Shown here: piece by piece, positions 1-10,702 of the stretch
Position numbering within the stretch: the first letter of the stretch is position 1
Layout: each line of letters begins with the position of its first letter
Assembly (NCBI GenBank): GCA_025642065.1
Contig: JAODUP010000522.1
Location: forward strand, 62,001-126,000
Direction of reading: 5' to 3'
Origin: Paralvinella palmiformis
Lineage: Eukaryota; Annelida; Polychaeta; Terebellida; Alvinellidae
Length of the DNA stretch: 64,000 bases
Made by a program: the position numbers and the translations under genes
Notes under the pieces: model-generated
Seen by the model: the letters and a program-made list of their open reading frames with translations, nothing else
Told to the model about the DNA's origin: nothing
Database searches by the model: none

Positions 1-1003
1 TTCTTGACACAAGAAACACTTGTAACTGTAGTCCATGCCTTCGTTACATCTCGTATAGACTATTGTAACTCCCTGTTATATGGCATATCTGATTACAACA
101 TTAATCGCCTTTAGCGTTAGTACACGAAAATATGATCATATCACCCCAATTATACACAAACTATATTGGCTATCTGTCAGTCAGCGTATCCATTCAAGAT
201 TGTATTAATAACTTACAAATCTATTAATTATATGGCACCATAATAGCTGTGTAGCCTGGTGTCCATTAGAAAGTCATCCCGAAAACTCAGATCGTATAGT
301 CAGATACTATTGCAGCTGCCAGTGTTTCGGCTAAAGTCATATGGTGATTGTGATTTTAGTGTTGTAGCCCCCACTTTGTGGAACAGGTTGCAGGTAGATA
401 TTAGAAATGGGTCATCTCTTAAATCTTACCAGTTGACATATATTAGGCTCTCAATTATGCTTAAACTTGAAGGTAAATGGGTGGTGAATTGTGTTCTCTC
501 GCATATCAGTGTACAATAGGAACCACGATACGAATGGGTTTTTCAACTGCGTCTTTAATTGAATTTGAATATTCTATATGTTGAGTGTGTTACAACTGGT
601 TGCTCTGCTACCTGAAATTGATACATGTCATTGTATGTTGATTGATAAAATAATGCATCGAATTTTATAAGCGTAATTTAGCGACGATTCACATATCCTG
701 CATGAATATACATGCAATGTGAAGGGTTTGTAGCATTACCATAGTATTACAGCTATGTATGGTAAATGTATAATCTGGTAACACTATTTTATGTTTTGGC
801 TGTGATTGAAATTTACTCTATAAATACTCTATATGTTATCAGCCTGCCTGTCCATGTGTCTACATGTCCTTGCCGCATGTTGATCAACTATATGTGAATA
901 ATGTAATGTATTTATGTTTATGGTATGTTCATAACATCAACACAAGCTATAAATAACTCTAATAATCGTGTTTGCTGGCGTCATTAAATAACAATAACAA
1001 CAA
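1..1003 (+). mobile_element. CR1/L2-like LINE, 3' end (RT C-terminus plus 3' UTR)
   Basis: The fragment begins inside the element and encodes the region after the RT palm. Readable pieces, split by frameshifts, are HAFVTSRIDYCNSLLYG (about 30-80), YDHITPIIHKLYWLSV (about 130-180) and SVVAPTLWNRL followed by DIRN (about 355-410). These are hallmark C-terminal motifs of CR1/L2/Jockey-type RT proteins. About 500 bp of non-coding sequence follows, ending in an A-rich CATTAAATAACAATAACAAC tail near 1003, taken as the 3' end. The 5' part lies outside the window. It is non-functional. A second copy of the same family lies at 62790-63190. Confidence 0.85.
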
Positions 1004-1095
1004 TGTAATGGTGGTACTACGTATCTACTATATTACACCCGGTGTTTTATCATCTAGGATGTTATTACAGAGATATACCATGTAGGTTATAAAGT

Positions 1096-1099
<4 letters not shown>

Positions 1100-1141
<42 letters not shown>

Positions 1142-1157
1142 TATATATATATATATT
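1100..1157. repeat. (TA)n microsatellite with a short (CA) interruption
   Basis: An uninterrupted AT run of about 32 bp, then ACACACAC, then about 17 bp more of AT. Confidence 0.95.
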
Positions 1158-2329
1158 ATCCGATGATTACTTATTATAGTTAACTTCTTATTTGAAAAAC
1201 TTTACGTAGGACGTTTTGCATCTTCTACACAGTTTAATAATTAAATAGCTACAAACTTCGATAATCACAGCCTGAAAGATACAGGAACTTTAATGGGTCT
1301 CCATTAAGTGGATCTTAAACTTGTCATTGATATGACGACAAATAATAGGCTTTTTGTGGAAGGACTGTTGGCAAAGACTGTTTGGAAGAAATAGATAAAT
1401 GGATGAGTAGTTCGTGACCGGATTTAACTGATAAGCGGTGTATCCATCTGTCATTGTTTTATTTTATCTTAGTTGATCCCATTAAAAGGGAAACCTTGTC
1501 ACAAGTAAATCTAATCCTTCTCTCAAATATGCGATTAAATTATATTTAAAATAATTGTTACCGTTATGTATATTAATACGATTAATAAGTATGCGCATTC
1601 TAGCTAGAATCATTATTTAACATTCTAACAAGCAAATCTTACGAATTTGTTTTAGGCTAAGAAAAAAGGCAAATAAATTTGTATCCTTTTTTTCTCCATT
1701 TGATGCTGTTAGTTAAAAGAAACAGTCTCATCGTATATACGTTATGCACATTATGAGCTTCGGTATTCTAATAATTTTCCAGTTTCTGATGATATTGATA
1801 AAAGCAGAGCTGATAACGATTATATTCACGATGTTCATCATCATCATCATCATATTGATTGTGATGATCAGTAACAAAATATGTAACGCTGCTAATACCT
1901 CCAAGCCATTTGTATATTTGAAGAACAAAACTTGTCATTAAAATGCATCATCGTAATTATAGAAACTATCATTTTAGAATATAATACATCTTCCTTGTTA
2001 TGAATGAGACTGTGATTAGCTGACAGCATCACTTCAGATATTCAAGTTACTCGGGATACAAACATTATAGATTAATAGAGCAGATTTTAAAACGAACTTA
2101 AGAATACATTCTAAAATGTTGATTGAAGGGCTATAAGTTAAATTGAAATAGCCAAGAGGTTACTCCGGACGCGAAACTTAAACAGTTGCTTATCTGCATT
2201 AGTTTAAAAAATATAATTGTAAAGCCAAGAAAGTTAAATCTGAACAGAAACTATGTGATATAAAGTTGCTGAGATTTGGGGAAGAGTTTGGAATTGATAA
2301 ATTTATTAATGATATATCTAGTTTATTCA
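1158..2329. other. No gene seen
   Basis: AT-rich sequence in which both strands break into frames shorter than about 70 codons. The longest frames (about 1730-1940) are driven by ATC/ATG trinucleotide repetition and look non-coding. No element was recognised. Confidence 0.6.
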
Positions 2330-2998
2330 TAACAATAATCATCATCATTCATCTTCTTTAGCTATGGTCAGTTCACTGCAGGACAAATGCCTTAGCACGT
2401 TGCCTCCAAAGGTCTCGGTTTCATGCTCTCACGTGCCTGTTCACATTGCGCCAGTACTGCTGTAGTTCATCTATCCACTTTTTTCGTTGCCTTCCTCGAT
2501 TTATTTCGCCACACATGGGTGTCCAAACAGTCAGTGCTGCACTCCATATATTATTCTGTCTGCGGCTGATGTCACCTGCCCATGTCCAATTTCTGTTTTT
2601 AATTGTTTCCATAATGTCCATAACTTTAGTTTGGTCCCTCACCCACTTATTAATTTTTCGGTCTTTTTATGTGATGTTGAGCATGTTTCATTCCATGTTA
2701 TGTTGTGCAGTAGAGAGTTTATTTTCCCTTTTTGTCGTTAATGTCCAGATTTCTGTTCCATATGTCATTGCTGGTAGGATACTCTGGTTAAAACCTTTCT
2801 TTTTAAGCATGTTGGTAGTGTACCCTTCATAAGTGTGCTGTGTCTGCCTAATGCCTGCCATCCTACTATGACCCTTCTTCTGATTTCGTTGTCTTGATGT
2901 TTTTCTATTAATGTAAAACGTTGGCCTAGGTAAACATCCTCTTATACTTAATAAAGTGAGATTCCATTTACATATATTACCTTGGTTGTCTTTTTTAT
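2330..2998 (-). mobile_element. RTE-like LINE, C-terminal RT/thumb region and 3' tail
   Basis: On the minus strand, frames broken by a few stops read KTTKVIYVNG, EDVYLGQRF, LKKKGFNQSILPAMTYGTEI, then NRNWTWAGDISRR and GRQRKKWIDELQQYW. These match the conserved C-terminal order of RTE/BovB-type RT proteins (YLGQ; LPAMTYG.E.W; W.WAGH..R; GRQ..+W.D). The element ends near 2330 in a TGATGATGATT tail, typical of RTE short-repeat 3' ends. It is 5' truncated at about 2998, where it meets the CR1-like element. About 40 residues of the YLG region are also present in the separate minus-strand RTE piece at 7020-7910, so the two are different copies. Confidence 0.8.
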
Positions 2999-4552
2999 TT
3001 TATATTTTATTTAAACAGGATTTATTTTCAGAGGATTTACAACGCCATACAGCAATAAATGTATCTCCTCTCATTCATACATCGTTTATTCACCCCACCC
3101 ACTCCCACTGGAAGTTGTGCTGATTTATGTTGATTGGTATTCAAAATCTTGTTATCCTCCTTGACAAGACAATGTCAATCTGCTTTAGTTTTTGTATTAA
3201 CTATTTCATTTCCGTTTGTTACCAGTGTACCTATCGATCGTTTCACCTTAACACCCATGACATATTTAATAGTTTTCCAGTAATCTTTCGGGTGTATATA
3301 GTCACACGTTAGCTTTGTCATGAGTTTATTATGATATTAAATCTTGGCTGCTTGTCGTATAAACTTTGCGTCACGTCTCCTCTCCCTGAAAATTTCATAA
3401 CGAAATGGGCTTCGTGTACGCTGGAACGTTTTGTGCCATCTATTTCTAATTCGATCAGCCCTCGTACACTCACGTGTTGTATATGGTTTGTCCTGTGGTC
3501 GAATAGTTATTGTTCGATTCGGGATAAAGTATGATGCACACTGGAATAGTACAGTTTTAAATTTCTCAACAATTACATCAATATTCGGTTCATTAAATAT
3601 GACTGTGTCCATATTATTGTGCAGAGTTGCATTTAGTCCTTCATAATTACCCTTTTCATAATCCCATATTTTACGAGAGTAATTCTTGTTATTAATTAAA
3701 TCAAAGGCAAGACTATAAGCAATAACGCAGTAGTCCAGATTTGCAATGGGTGGAGTGACTGACATATGTGACAGGAGACCGGGTGAAACCGTGATCATGA
3801 GATCAAGTATATGTTGCGCATTTGTGTCATATATTGTGGGTTCAGTAATAACCTGATTCAGGTTATATGTGTTTATCGTATCATATAGTTTACTTCCCAT
3901 TTCACTATTCGAGTGGTTGTCGTTCCACTGGTGACATGACATCGATCATTAAAGTCTCCTACCAACACGAAACAGTCAGGATTTGTTGCTAGTGCGGACA
4001 GGAGTGAGGCATGCAATTTATTAATAAAGTTATCAACATTGTTGCTGCGATTAACCTGTGATACGGGAGGTAGGTAATAAGTACCTAACAGAATATGTTT
4101 TCTATCTGTTAAGATTTCTAACCAGACACTCTCACAGTCATTATGTTCAAGTTCTAGTCAGCGCTTGACAACAAGAGCACTAGTGACATAAACCGCTACC
4201 CCTCCCCCGTGACTATTTCTGTCGTTTCTGTGAATTGAATGTTATAATCTAGGATATCAACTGCTATATCAAGTATGGAATTGTCCAGCCATGTTTCGCT
4301 GATGCAAACAATATCTGACTTCATAGAATGTATCACATGTGATTCGATTTCTTCAAATTTGAGAAATGAACACGTCTCATTATCGTACGTCCTCAGAATC
4401 CTAGCATTTATATGACATATGCCAATTGATTTCTTAGGGCGATTGGGACCAGGGTTAGGATGTACATCACCCGATAACAATAGTAACAGAATCAAGATGA
4501 TACTTATACAGAATGCTCCGTTATGCTCAGTCTGAGACTTCACGTGAGGCAT
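2999..4552 (-). pseudogene. CR1-like LINE ORF2: hydrophobic start, 2A-like motif, APE endonuclease, start of RT region
   Basis: ORF2 would encode the endonuclease and reverse transcriptase for target-primed insertion. The frame opens with an ATG at 4552. A hydrophobic leucine-rich stretch (residues about 14-27) is followed directly by SGDVHPNPGP, a 2A-like tail. The apurinic-type endonuclease follows: ICHINARIL, DIVCISETWLD, then (after a frameshift near 4196) VAVYV, LGTYYLPP and VLVGDFN, and (from 3942) an ITEPTIYD...HILDLMIT stretch. After an in-frame TAA at 3337-3339 the same frame continues as HPKDYWKTIKYVMGVKVKRS and LVTNGN. It stops before the RT catalytic core. The last ~100 bp (to about 2999) contains AATAAA-like motifs and a TAAAATAAAA end, suggesting an internal deletion that removed the RT. 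At least one frameshift and one stop make it dead. Confidence 0.85.
4445..4471 (-). other. 2A-like ribosome-skipping motif in LINE ORF2 (GDVHPNPGP)
   Basis: The nine codons GDVHPNPGP lie directly after a hydrophobic segment near the N-terminus of ORF2. The 2A consensus is D-[VI]-E-x-N-P-G-P, cleaved between the final G and P. Here the usual E is H and x is P. 2A-like sequences at this position are known from APE-type LINEs of marine invertebrates. Activity of this variant is not shown by the sequence. Confidence 0.7.
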
Positions 4553-4838
4553 CTTTTGTTTCGAATCACGGAGGCTTTACATACCAATGCGTGCCCTATG
4601 CAGATTAATAGATACACTCATGGTGGATCACACAAAACAAAAATACACCACAGCAGTCGGTCGACAATGTTAACATATATGTCAGAATGGTGATGACAAG
4701 GTTTAAGAGATACATTTGGCACCTATGACAAGCATAGCACAACCTTAACATGCATACACAGTTCTCAATATAGTTCCTTACTGACGCAATTTCGATACAT
4801 CCGAAATTTACAATTTACAGTTAGGTACATATCAGGTG

Positions 4839-5003
4839 GATAAAAGGAGTGAACATAGTTCATCAACTTAAGTGGTAATACTCTAATATGTGACAAACAT
4901 AATACAGTAAACTGCATAACTTGATAAATGGCGTGAACATAGTTCATCAACTTAGCTGGTAGTACTCTAATATATGACAGGAATAATACAGTAAAAGGCA
5001 TAA
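4839..5003. repeat. Imperfect tandem repeat, period 84 bp, two copies
   Basis: GTGAACATAGTTCATCAACT occurs at 4849 and again at 4933. The following ~65 bp (…TACTCTAATAT.TGACA…AATACAGTAAA…) match with scattered substitutions. Spaced repeats upstream of an ORF can be LINE promoter monomers, but here they lie between the ORFs. Confidence 0.9.
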
Positions 5004-5220
5004 GCACACCGTACAGTAAACACTAAGCTAAATCCATAATTGGACCGATGATGGATACTGTCAAAATATGACAGAATGCGCATGCATGTTACATTGATAC
5101 TAATATTTTTACGTGGACAGACAAGCAATGACAAATATCATGACCCGTCTGCGTGAACAATAAAAAACGTTACGTAAATGGGTTAAATTTGTTAGGATAG
5201 ACAGCTCAATCCTTTCCACA

Positions 5221-5413
<193 letters not shown>

Positions 5414-5494
5414 TAATGAACATTTATAACCATGACAACATTGTTAGAATATTAACGGGGTCATAATTAAGATAAACACAAATATGATAAACAG

Positions 5495-6823
5495 TTATTC
5501 AACGGACAAGAGTATCAGTAATACGGTCAAGTGAGTAACACAATGGCCGCTGATGATTATTCTAGTTTCTGGGTTTCGTAGTATGCTCCTTACATCCACC
5601 AAGATTGTTCCCATTGTGTTATTTATTACCTGGCCAGAGACTGTTCCTAGCGATAGCCGTTCCCAATATGAACCATAGGGGTTTGCTTCTGCCAACTCTC
5701 GCGATCCCGTGTATAGTAAAACAGCCTTTAGCTAGGGATTTTGTCGAAATGTTTCCGCAATCATGCTTAGTGCTTTTCCTGGATCATCCCAGTCCCTTTT
5801 TCCAAAATATTCTCCAAGTTTCTTATGGATATGTGGACGGGACTCGGCCAGTATTTGGGCCGACTTGGATTTGTCGCAGTAGTGAACCGCCTTATGGTAG
5901 AAATAGGCTTGTTCCACGCAGCTAAACACATTTCCGCCGACAGTGAATTTCGCCTGGTAAAAATTAGACAGTGGACATTGTGAACCATAGAAATATACAA
6001 TATTGTCATTTTCGTGGCAACCAACAACAGCCTTGAGATCGTTGGGTAACTAAGCTAAATGTTCTACAGTGTATGCCCTGTCACTGATGACAATACGATT
6101 GTGTCGTAGATGAGCTTTCTCTTTATACTTTTCTATAGACCTGGCCTTATTGACGATTTGCTGGAGAATTCGTCTCTGAATGGCTATGCTTTCAGGGTAA
6201 GCCTGCTTCGGGTACATTGGGCCCGGTATGAAAGCTCGCTTGTCCCAAACTAGTTGCCTGGCATAGTAGGTGGAGAATTTTATCAGAATTGGTCTGCGCT
6301 TGTGCTTTTTGTATTTACCAATTATGTATACATGTGCTACGTCACGGGATTCCAGGTCAATTTCAATGTTTTTCAACATTACGAGAAAAAATGTCATCGT
6401 AGGTTCGTTTCGTGTCTCTGGAACATTCGACAACAGGAGCTGAGTTCTGCATTCTTGCAATTTCAGATCAGACATACGCGAAGACAGCGAGTCCTGTTGG
6501 AGAGTCATCACATTCAAGGATTCTTTCCGCATAGTATTTTCAGTCGTTAGATCACTAATCATTGTTTTGTCTTTGGCGATGATTTTGGAAAGAGCCGCTA
6601 TGGCCGCGTTGCTATAATTGACCATTGTATCTAGTTTATCCATTTTAGATAGTATGAGGTCCAGTGTCTGGTCAATAGTGGTCGGCGCAGGGACTTGTGT
6701 CGGTGCCTGTGTCTCAGCAGTAGAGTCAACCTCCATGCTAGAAACTGATGGTGCTCTGCTTAATAAGGAAGACAATATCTCAATATTGTTGTCGTCGGTT
6801 AATTGATTTGTTTGTTCATTCAC
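5495..6823 (-). pseudogene. LINE ORF1 protein followed in frame by a NADAR (YbiA-like) domain
   Basis: One frame runs 443 codons from an ATG at 6823 to a TAA at 5495, broken only by two TAG codons (6050-6052 and 5732-5734). Residues 1-60 are polar. Residues about 60-125 look like a coiled coil. Residues about 125-257 resemble LINE ORF1 RNA-binding/C-terminal regions (SRMSDLKLQECRTQLLLSNV, RRPILIKFSTYYARQLVW, ISDRAYTVEHL). After the first TAG comes a NADAR domain: IVYFYGSQCPLSNFY (about 274), FSCVEQAYFYHKA (about 299), then KKLGEYFGKRDWDD, and after the second TAG ELAEANPYGSYWERLSLG (about 375) and NTMGTILVDVRSIL. The family's C-terminal WG.G is altered to WERL. NADAR proteins are N-glycosidases linked to ADP-ribose/NAD and riboflavin-intermediate chemistry; a role inside a LINE is unknown. 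It lies upstream of the ORF2 at 4552 on the same strand. Confidence 0.85.
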
Positions 6824-7019
6824 ATTTGAAGACGTTGTAATAGACAGATGTAATAGACAATTGTGTTATAAACACAGTCACAGCTGGCCGGTGGCGAGGT
6901 TTGCTCTGTTGTCTACAATGAACGAAAACATGTGAAGTTACTCATGCATAAATCAAATCTTCTGAATCACTGACCAGTATACAATACCAATACTCCATTT
7001 ATTTTGCGTCATTACTATT
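6824..7019 (-). other. Possible 5' leader of the NADAR LINE
   Basis: About 130 bp upstream of the ORF1 ATG contains a repeated TGTAATAGACA (6837-6860) and is somewhat richer in GC than the flanks. Beyond it lies the end of an RTE relic. The exact 5' end cannot be placed. Confidence 0.3.
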
Positions 7020-7910
7020 CCAATTCATCACCACAATGAACTCCATCTTCTCATCAATGTTAATTTCATATATTACTGTCCACAGGTATTTAAAAAGTCG
7101 TTATAATTGTAACAATTTCACTCCCATATTCCAAACTGATTGTCAACCCGCCATAATGTACACCATCATGTACACCTTGGTTGTTCTTGTGGTTCATGCC
7201 ATGATCTTTGTTTTTCTCCTATTCATTTTCAGTCCACATTTCCTGTTTGCTTTATCCAGCTCTTGAAACATTATTTAAATGTTCTTTACAGCGTAAGCTA
7301 TTATTATAATATCGTCCGCAAATCGTAGATAATTGATTGCCTCTGCATTAATATTGTTCCCCTTTTATCCAGTCTATGGTCGTAACGAATTTCTCCATAC
7401 AGGCTATGAATAACTTTGGTCACATGGTGTTTCCTTGTCGTACCCCTTCCTTTATCTCTATTGTTTTGCTATATTTATGCAGACAAATTGTGTAGTTATC
7501 TGTCTAGATGTCTCTTATTAATTTAATGTAGCTACTATTGATTCCTTGTTCCTGCAGTGTTGTGTTCCAGGCAGTTTTCCTTTAGCTAGATCATAGTATG
7601 GATGTGGTCGATGATTGAGAAACTTCTTCTGAATCCGGCTTGTTCCTTTGACTAGTTGCTGTCTAGGACACTTTCAAGTCTGTTGGTCATTACCTTACTA
7701 AAGAGTTCGTAGATATTGGAGAACAGACTGATGGGACAAAAGTTCTGTATATCTTTGTATCTCCTTTTTTGTGTAGGATTATCATATTTGCTTCTTTCCA
7801 TTGATGTGGAACATATCCCTCCTTTGATTGTATCAATGAGGACGTAATCTGGCCCTGGAGCTTTTCCTCTCACTTTGTGGGTTACAGCATGCTTCACTTC
7901 TCAATCTGTG
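7020..7910 (-). mobile_element. RTE-like LINE reverse transcriptase core (decayed)
   Basis: Minus-strand frames read in order: KAPGPDYVLIDTIKGG, DIQNFCPISLFSNIYELFSK and MTNRLESVLDSN (7652-7880); a frame-disrupted QxGFR..FSTIDH-type segment; IKEGVRQGNTM with KLFIACMEKF (about 7400-7460); INYLRFADDIIIIA (about 7305-7350), which retains the catalytic FADD box; and CGLKMNRRKTKIM (about 7210-7250). The order and motifs match the fingers and palm of RTE-type RT. Multiple frameshifts and stops are present, and the 5' endonuclease part is missing. Its orientation equals that of the RTE piece at 2330-2998. Confidence 0.85.
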
Positions 7911-8049
7911 ACTTTCAGTAATGGTTCATTTGATTGTTCAGGTTTTTCTGTACAATTGATGAGCTTATGCACATAAACAGCAAAACAGCATGTTGAAGTA
8001 TGCAACTGACGACTCCAATAATCAGGCGCTAAATAAATGTTATGGAAAC

Positions 8050-8236
8050 TAATAACAATATTACTACTACTAATCCTACTAGTACTACTGCTACTACTAC
8101 CACTACTAAAATCACTACTACTACTATTACTACTACTACTGCTGCTGCGGCTGCTGCTACCACTACTACTGCTGCTGCGACTACTACTACTACTACTACT
8201 ACTACTGCTAATAATAATAATAATAATAATAATAAT
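8050..8236. repeat. Trinucleotide array (ACT)n/(CTG)n ending in (AAT)n, next to a LINE 3' tail
   Basis: About 160 bp of ACT/ACC/CTG-type triplets followed by eight or more AAT units. On the minus strand the AAT block reads ATT/TTA and directly follows the 3' end of the LINE at 8237-9440, so the array probably grew from that element's tail. The 60-70 codon frames here are repeat artefacts. Confidence 0.95.
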
Positions 8237-9440
8237 TTATATTGAATAAAGCGCCCTTACTAGTAGCAGCCATTCAAAGGCACTGTACAAATAATATGTA
8301 ATATAATAATACCCAAAATAATATGTCTGTAAAAACCTTTTAATAAATTAAACATTTAAATATTATTTATCTGTGAAAGCAACCTTGAACAGTTGTGGTT
8401 TTAAAACGGATTAAAACTTTTCAAGAGACTATACATTTATAATACTTTCCGACAACCTATTACGCAAGGGGGGGGGGGCAACACTAAGCACACAATCACT
8501 ATATAACTTGAACCGAGACACAGACAATAAAATAATATCTGACGTGATGGCCTGAGTTTCCAGGATTAGTTTATAACGGAAACCAGTTCACACATGTGTT
8601 CTGGTGCGATATTATTAATATATGTATATGTTATTAACATATTCCTGAAATAGATACGTTGTCTAACAGGTAGAAAATGTAGTTTTTGAAGAATTGGGGT
8701 AATATGATCATAGTTTCGAGAATTTGTCACAATGTTAACTGCACTATTCTGAATACCCTAAAGGCGATTGATGTTATAATCAAATATGTCATATGACAGA
8801 CAGTTACAATTGTATATTCGATATGTAACAAAACCATGGACTAGATATACAAGTGCTTCTTGTGCCAAGAATGCGTTTAAACAGTAGATTTTCTTAAGAT
8901 GGCAGTAGACATCTTCAAACATGTTAATACAGTGGTCAAAAATAACCGCTAGATTTTGTACTGATCCATTAGTTGTAATCTAAGATTCACCCATCTGTAA
9001 TGCTGGTGTCTTTAGGGATTTAGCTCATTCTGGTGATGCCAAATATATAATATTTGTTTTATCATAATTTATTCTTAGAAGAATTTCAGTGATCCATAGC
9101 CGAATCACAGCAATACAATGTTCTAAATTATTCAAGAAAGAGGAGAAATGTAACTGGTTTTCAGGATCCAGAGATATATACAGCTGTGTGTCATAAACAA
9201 ACAAGTGATATTTAACCTGATATCTGTGTGTAACGATTCCAATATGATGGACATACATTCTTAAAACCAGAGGACCAAGAACGGAATTTGGAACCCTGTG
9301 GTACACCAAATGACAAAAACTTAACAGCAGATAAAATACCATGAAGAGACATGGTCTGGGAGCGTTGTTCATCATGTTTTACTTGTAGAGTTGTTTTCTT
9401 GTATGCGTTTAATATATTATATTTCCCTGTTGATGACACC
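8237..9440 (-). mobile_element. CR1/L2-like LINE: RT palm to C-terminus, 3' UTR and tail
   Basis: On the minus strand, broken frames give LSFGVPQGS and LGPLVLRMYVHH (about 9230-9340), HLFVYDTQLYISLDPENQ (YADD box changed to VYDT), LEHCIAVIRLWITEILL, then HGFVTYRIYNCN (about 8810-8850) and YDHITPILQKLHFLPVRQRI (about 8650-8720). A degraded SLE..KT.LFK-type end follows, then a short 3' UTR (GGGCGCTTTATTCAATATAA) and an (ATT)n tail merging with the array at 8050-8236. It is 5' truncated and has many stops. It belongs to the same broad family as 1-1003 and 62790-63190. Confidence 0.85.
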
Positions 9441-9639
9441 ATATAGGCTTATTCTAAATATGATTGATATCAATTCTCTATTTCTGACTCATTCAAATCA
9501 TGGTGGAATTATTATCAGTAGTTTAAATGTATGCATGTATATGATGGTACATCTTTTACAATGTATAAAAAGAAGGAGCAAAATATGACCGGAAACATTT
9601 TATGTGATAATGCATTGAACAAGAGCTACCTTTAAATTG

Positions 9640-10100
9640 TACCATACAAGTTAATGAATTTATTCTTTCTATATTTGACAATCAGCAAACACCAAAAGAG
9701 CACATGCCTGAAAAGCGGTATGAATTAGTATTTAAGCCATTTGAAATGAATGATGATATTTGTGATCTTAATGAAGATGAAGATGAGTACTTGTGCAATT
9801 GGATATTTGTGTTACTAATATCAATGTACATGTATCATGTTCATTAACGCGTAAAAATATTCGAAGTGTACCGAAACTTATTCATGAATCTGCACTATGT
9901 GTGTATTGTCTGAGTTATAAATTCACACTTATTGGTTTATCTAAAACCTGGTTTACAGTAGATAATGTTCACTTTTATAAATTACAAGGTTTTTAAACCC
10001 CTGTTTTACATGCAAATTTTTACTTTTATAAATTACAAGGTTATAACACTATACATGCTATTCGTACTGATAGAGAAGGAACAGTTAACAATCAAAATTG
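9640..10100 (+). mobile_element. LINE APE-endonuclease N-terminal fragment
   Basis: The frame at 9793-9996 reads RKNIRSVPKLIHE and YKFTLIGLSKTWFT, then HFYKLQGF. This resembles the start of LINE endonucleases (N-R-S box, then the IGLSETW box, then a GY/GF). The catalytic E of SETW is K here. A polar acidic stretch upstream (about 9700-9790) may be the preceding N-terminal region. The segment holding FYKLQG is locally duplicated (9972 and 10021). It is truncated by the (TA)n array at 10105. Confidence 0.55.
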
Positions 10101-10103
10101 TTT

Positions 10104-10104
<1 letters not shown>

Positions 10105-10154
<50 letters not shown>

Positions 10155-10210
10155 ATGTATGTATGTATGTATGTATGTATGCATGTAGGTGAGTATGTAT
10201 GTATATGTAT
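10105..10210. repeat. (TA)n followed by (GTAT)n microsatellite
   Basis: About 40 bp of alternating TA, then about eight GTAT units with variants. Confidence 0.95.
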
Positions 10211-10307
10211 TATAAACCTTTATGAATGGAGGCCATAAAATATGTCATTCCCCGTTTAAAATAAAGATTCTCAAGTAACAGTATGTAATTTCATGTTATA
10301 AGGACAT

Positions 10308-10497
10308 TTCTCACTCACTCACTCACTCACTCACTCACTCACTCACTCACTCACTCACTCACTCACTCACTCACTCACTCACTCACTCACTCACTCACTC
10401 ACTCACTCACTCACTCACCACCTCCCACCACCACTCACCACCACCCACACCACTCCCCACCACCACCACCACCCCACCACCACCACACCACTCACCT
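10308..10497. repeat. (CACT)n tetranucleotide array with a degenerate CAC/CACC end
   Basis: About 27 uninterrupted CACT units (10310-10418) grade into CCACCA-type triplets up to about 10497. The array is strongly strand-asymmetric (no G on the plus strand over about 180 bp). Confidence 0.97.
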
Positions 10498-10598
10498 ATC
10501 CACGCAGTCATTCGGTGATTGAATCACTCACTCATGCTCCAACTCAGAATAACCCAATGAATTATTCAGTAGACCACTGAACCTTGGTAATGCGTTTT

Positions 10599-10613
10599 AA
10601 TATATAAATAATA

Positions 10614-10700
<87 letters not shown>
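10599..10700. repeat. (TA)n microsatellite
   Basis: About 100 bp of alternating TA with minor breaks near its 5' end. Confidence 0.97.

Positions 10701-10702
<2 letters not shown>

Noticed and set aside
2446..2832. 128-codon plus-strand frame
   Set aside because: Antisense shadow of the RTE-like C-terminus on the minus strand.
8037..8249. Leucine-rich and threonine-rich frames
   Set aside because: Trinucleotide array, three-frame homopolymer artefact.
10308..10420. CRISPR-like or satellite array
   Set aside because: Simple 4-bp tandem repeat without spacers, in a eukaryotic context.
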